A stretch of 64,000 nucleotides of DNA, from contig CAJHNH020006113.1 in NCBI GenBank assembly GCA_905116865.2, positions 363,445-427,444 of the forward strand, given 5' to 3'. The position numbers and the translations under genes are program-made. Shown here piece after piece: positions 63,976 to 64,000 of the stretch. The notes beneath the pieces are model-generated. The model saw only the letters and a program-made list of their open reading frames with translations, ran no database searches and was not told where the DNA came from. This stretch comes from Candidula unifasciata. Lineage: Eukaryota; Mollusca; Gastropoda; Stylommatophora; Geomitridae. How positions within the stretch are numbered: position 1 is the stretch's first letter; every line of letters starts with the position of its first letter.

Positions 63976-64000
63976 TTATGTGTATATGGTCAGACTGACA

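Overview
This window is animal nuclear DNA. Coding exons are short, flanked by GT...AG introns and followed by AATAAA signals, and no operons are visible. The remains of many non-LTR retrotransposons, a Penelope-like element, Merlin and hAT DNA transposons, MITE-like elements and several SINE families fill much of the rest. Gene content and repeat style fit a lophotrochozoan, most likely a gastropod mollusc; this is inference, and no single feature proves the species.

Three protein-coding genes can be supported. (1) A single 6.9-kb open exon on the plus strand (about 8.65-15.59 kb) encodes at least 2,312 residues of a secreted or extracellular-looking low-complexity protein. It has a Gln-rich block, seven identical 21-residue repeats, Thr/Ser/Asn-rich and Pro/Leu-rich repeat blocks, possible furin sites and a C-terminal eight-cysteine patch. 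(2) A six-exon minus-strand gene (28268 down to 21471) can be spliced in silico into a 338-residue membrane-anchored methyltransferase of the METTL24 family. (3) An eleven-exon plus-strand gene (36873 to 57881) splices into a 612-residue BTB-BACK-Kelch (KLHL) protein, a probable Cullin-3 substrate adaptor. Genes 2 and 3 diverge from each other across about 8.6 kb. Nothing in the sequence suggests that the three work in one pathway.

The dominant character of the window is tandem repetition: about thirty different minisatellite or microsatellite arrays with units of 4 to 63 bp, together roughly a third of the 64 kb. The largest are a 33-bp array (3.05-5.51 kb), a polypurine tract (6.25-8.05 kb), a 28-bp array (28.58-31.12 kb), a 50-bp array (37.43-38.72 kb) and a 41-48-bp array (39.34-41.47 kb). 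Because many units lack stop codons, these arrays produce long spurious open frames on both strands.

The most unusual pattern is where the arrays sit. At least six begin flush with a gene landmark: a splice donor (KLHL exon 2, METTL24 exon 3), a splice acceptor (KLHL exon 5, METTL24 exon 6) or a stop codon (METTL24, the giant-exon gene). A seventh array (60.2-61.2 kb) repeats a donor-like GGGTAAG. Other arrays have grown inside transposon copies, including two different arrays at the same point of two copies of one RNase H-bearing retroelement. Other notable items are a Merlin transposon remnant with its 8-bp target duplication still intact and TTAGGG-like repeats inside, a pair of TTAA-flanked MITE-like elements, and a fold-back element bordered by poly-G runs.
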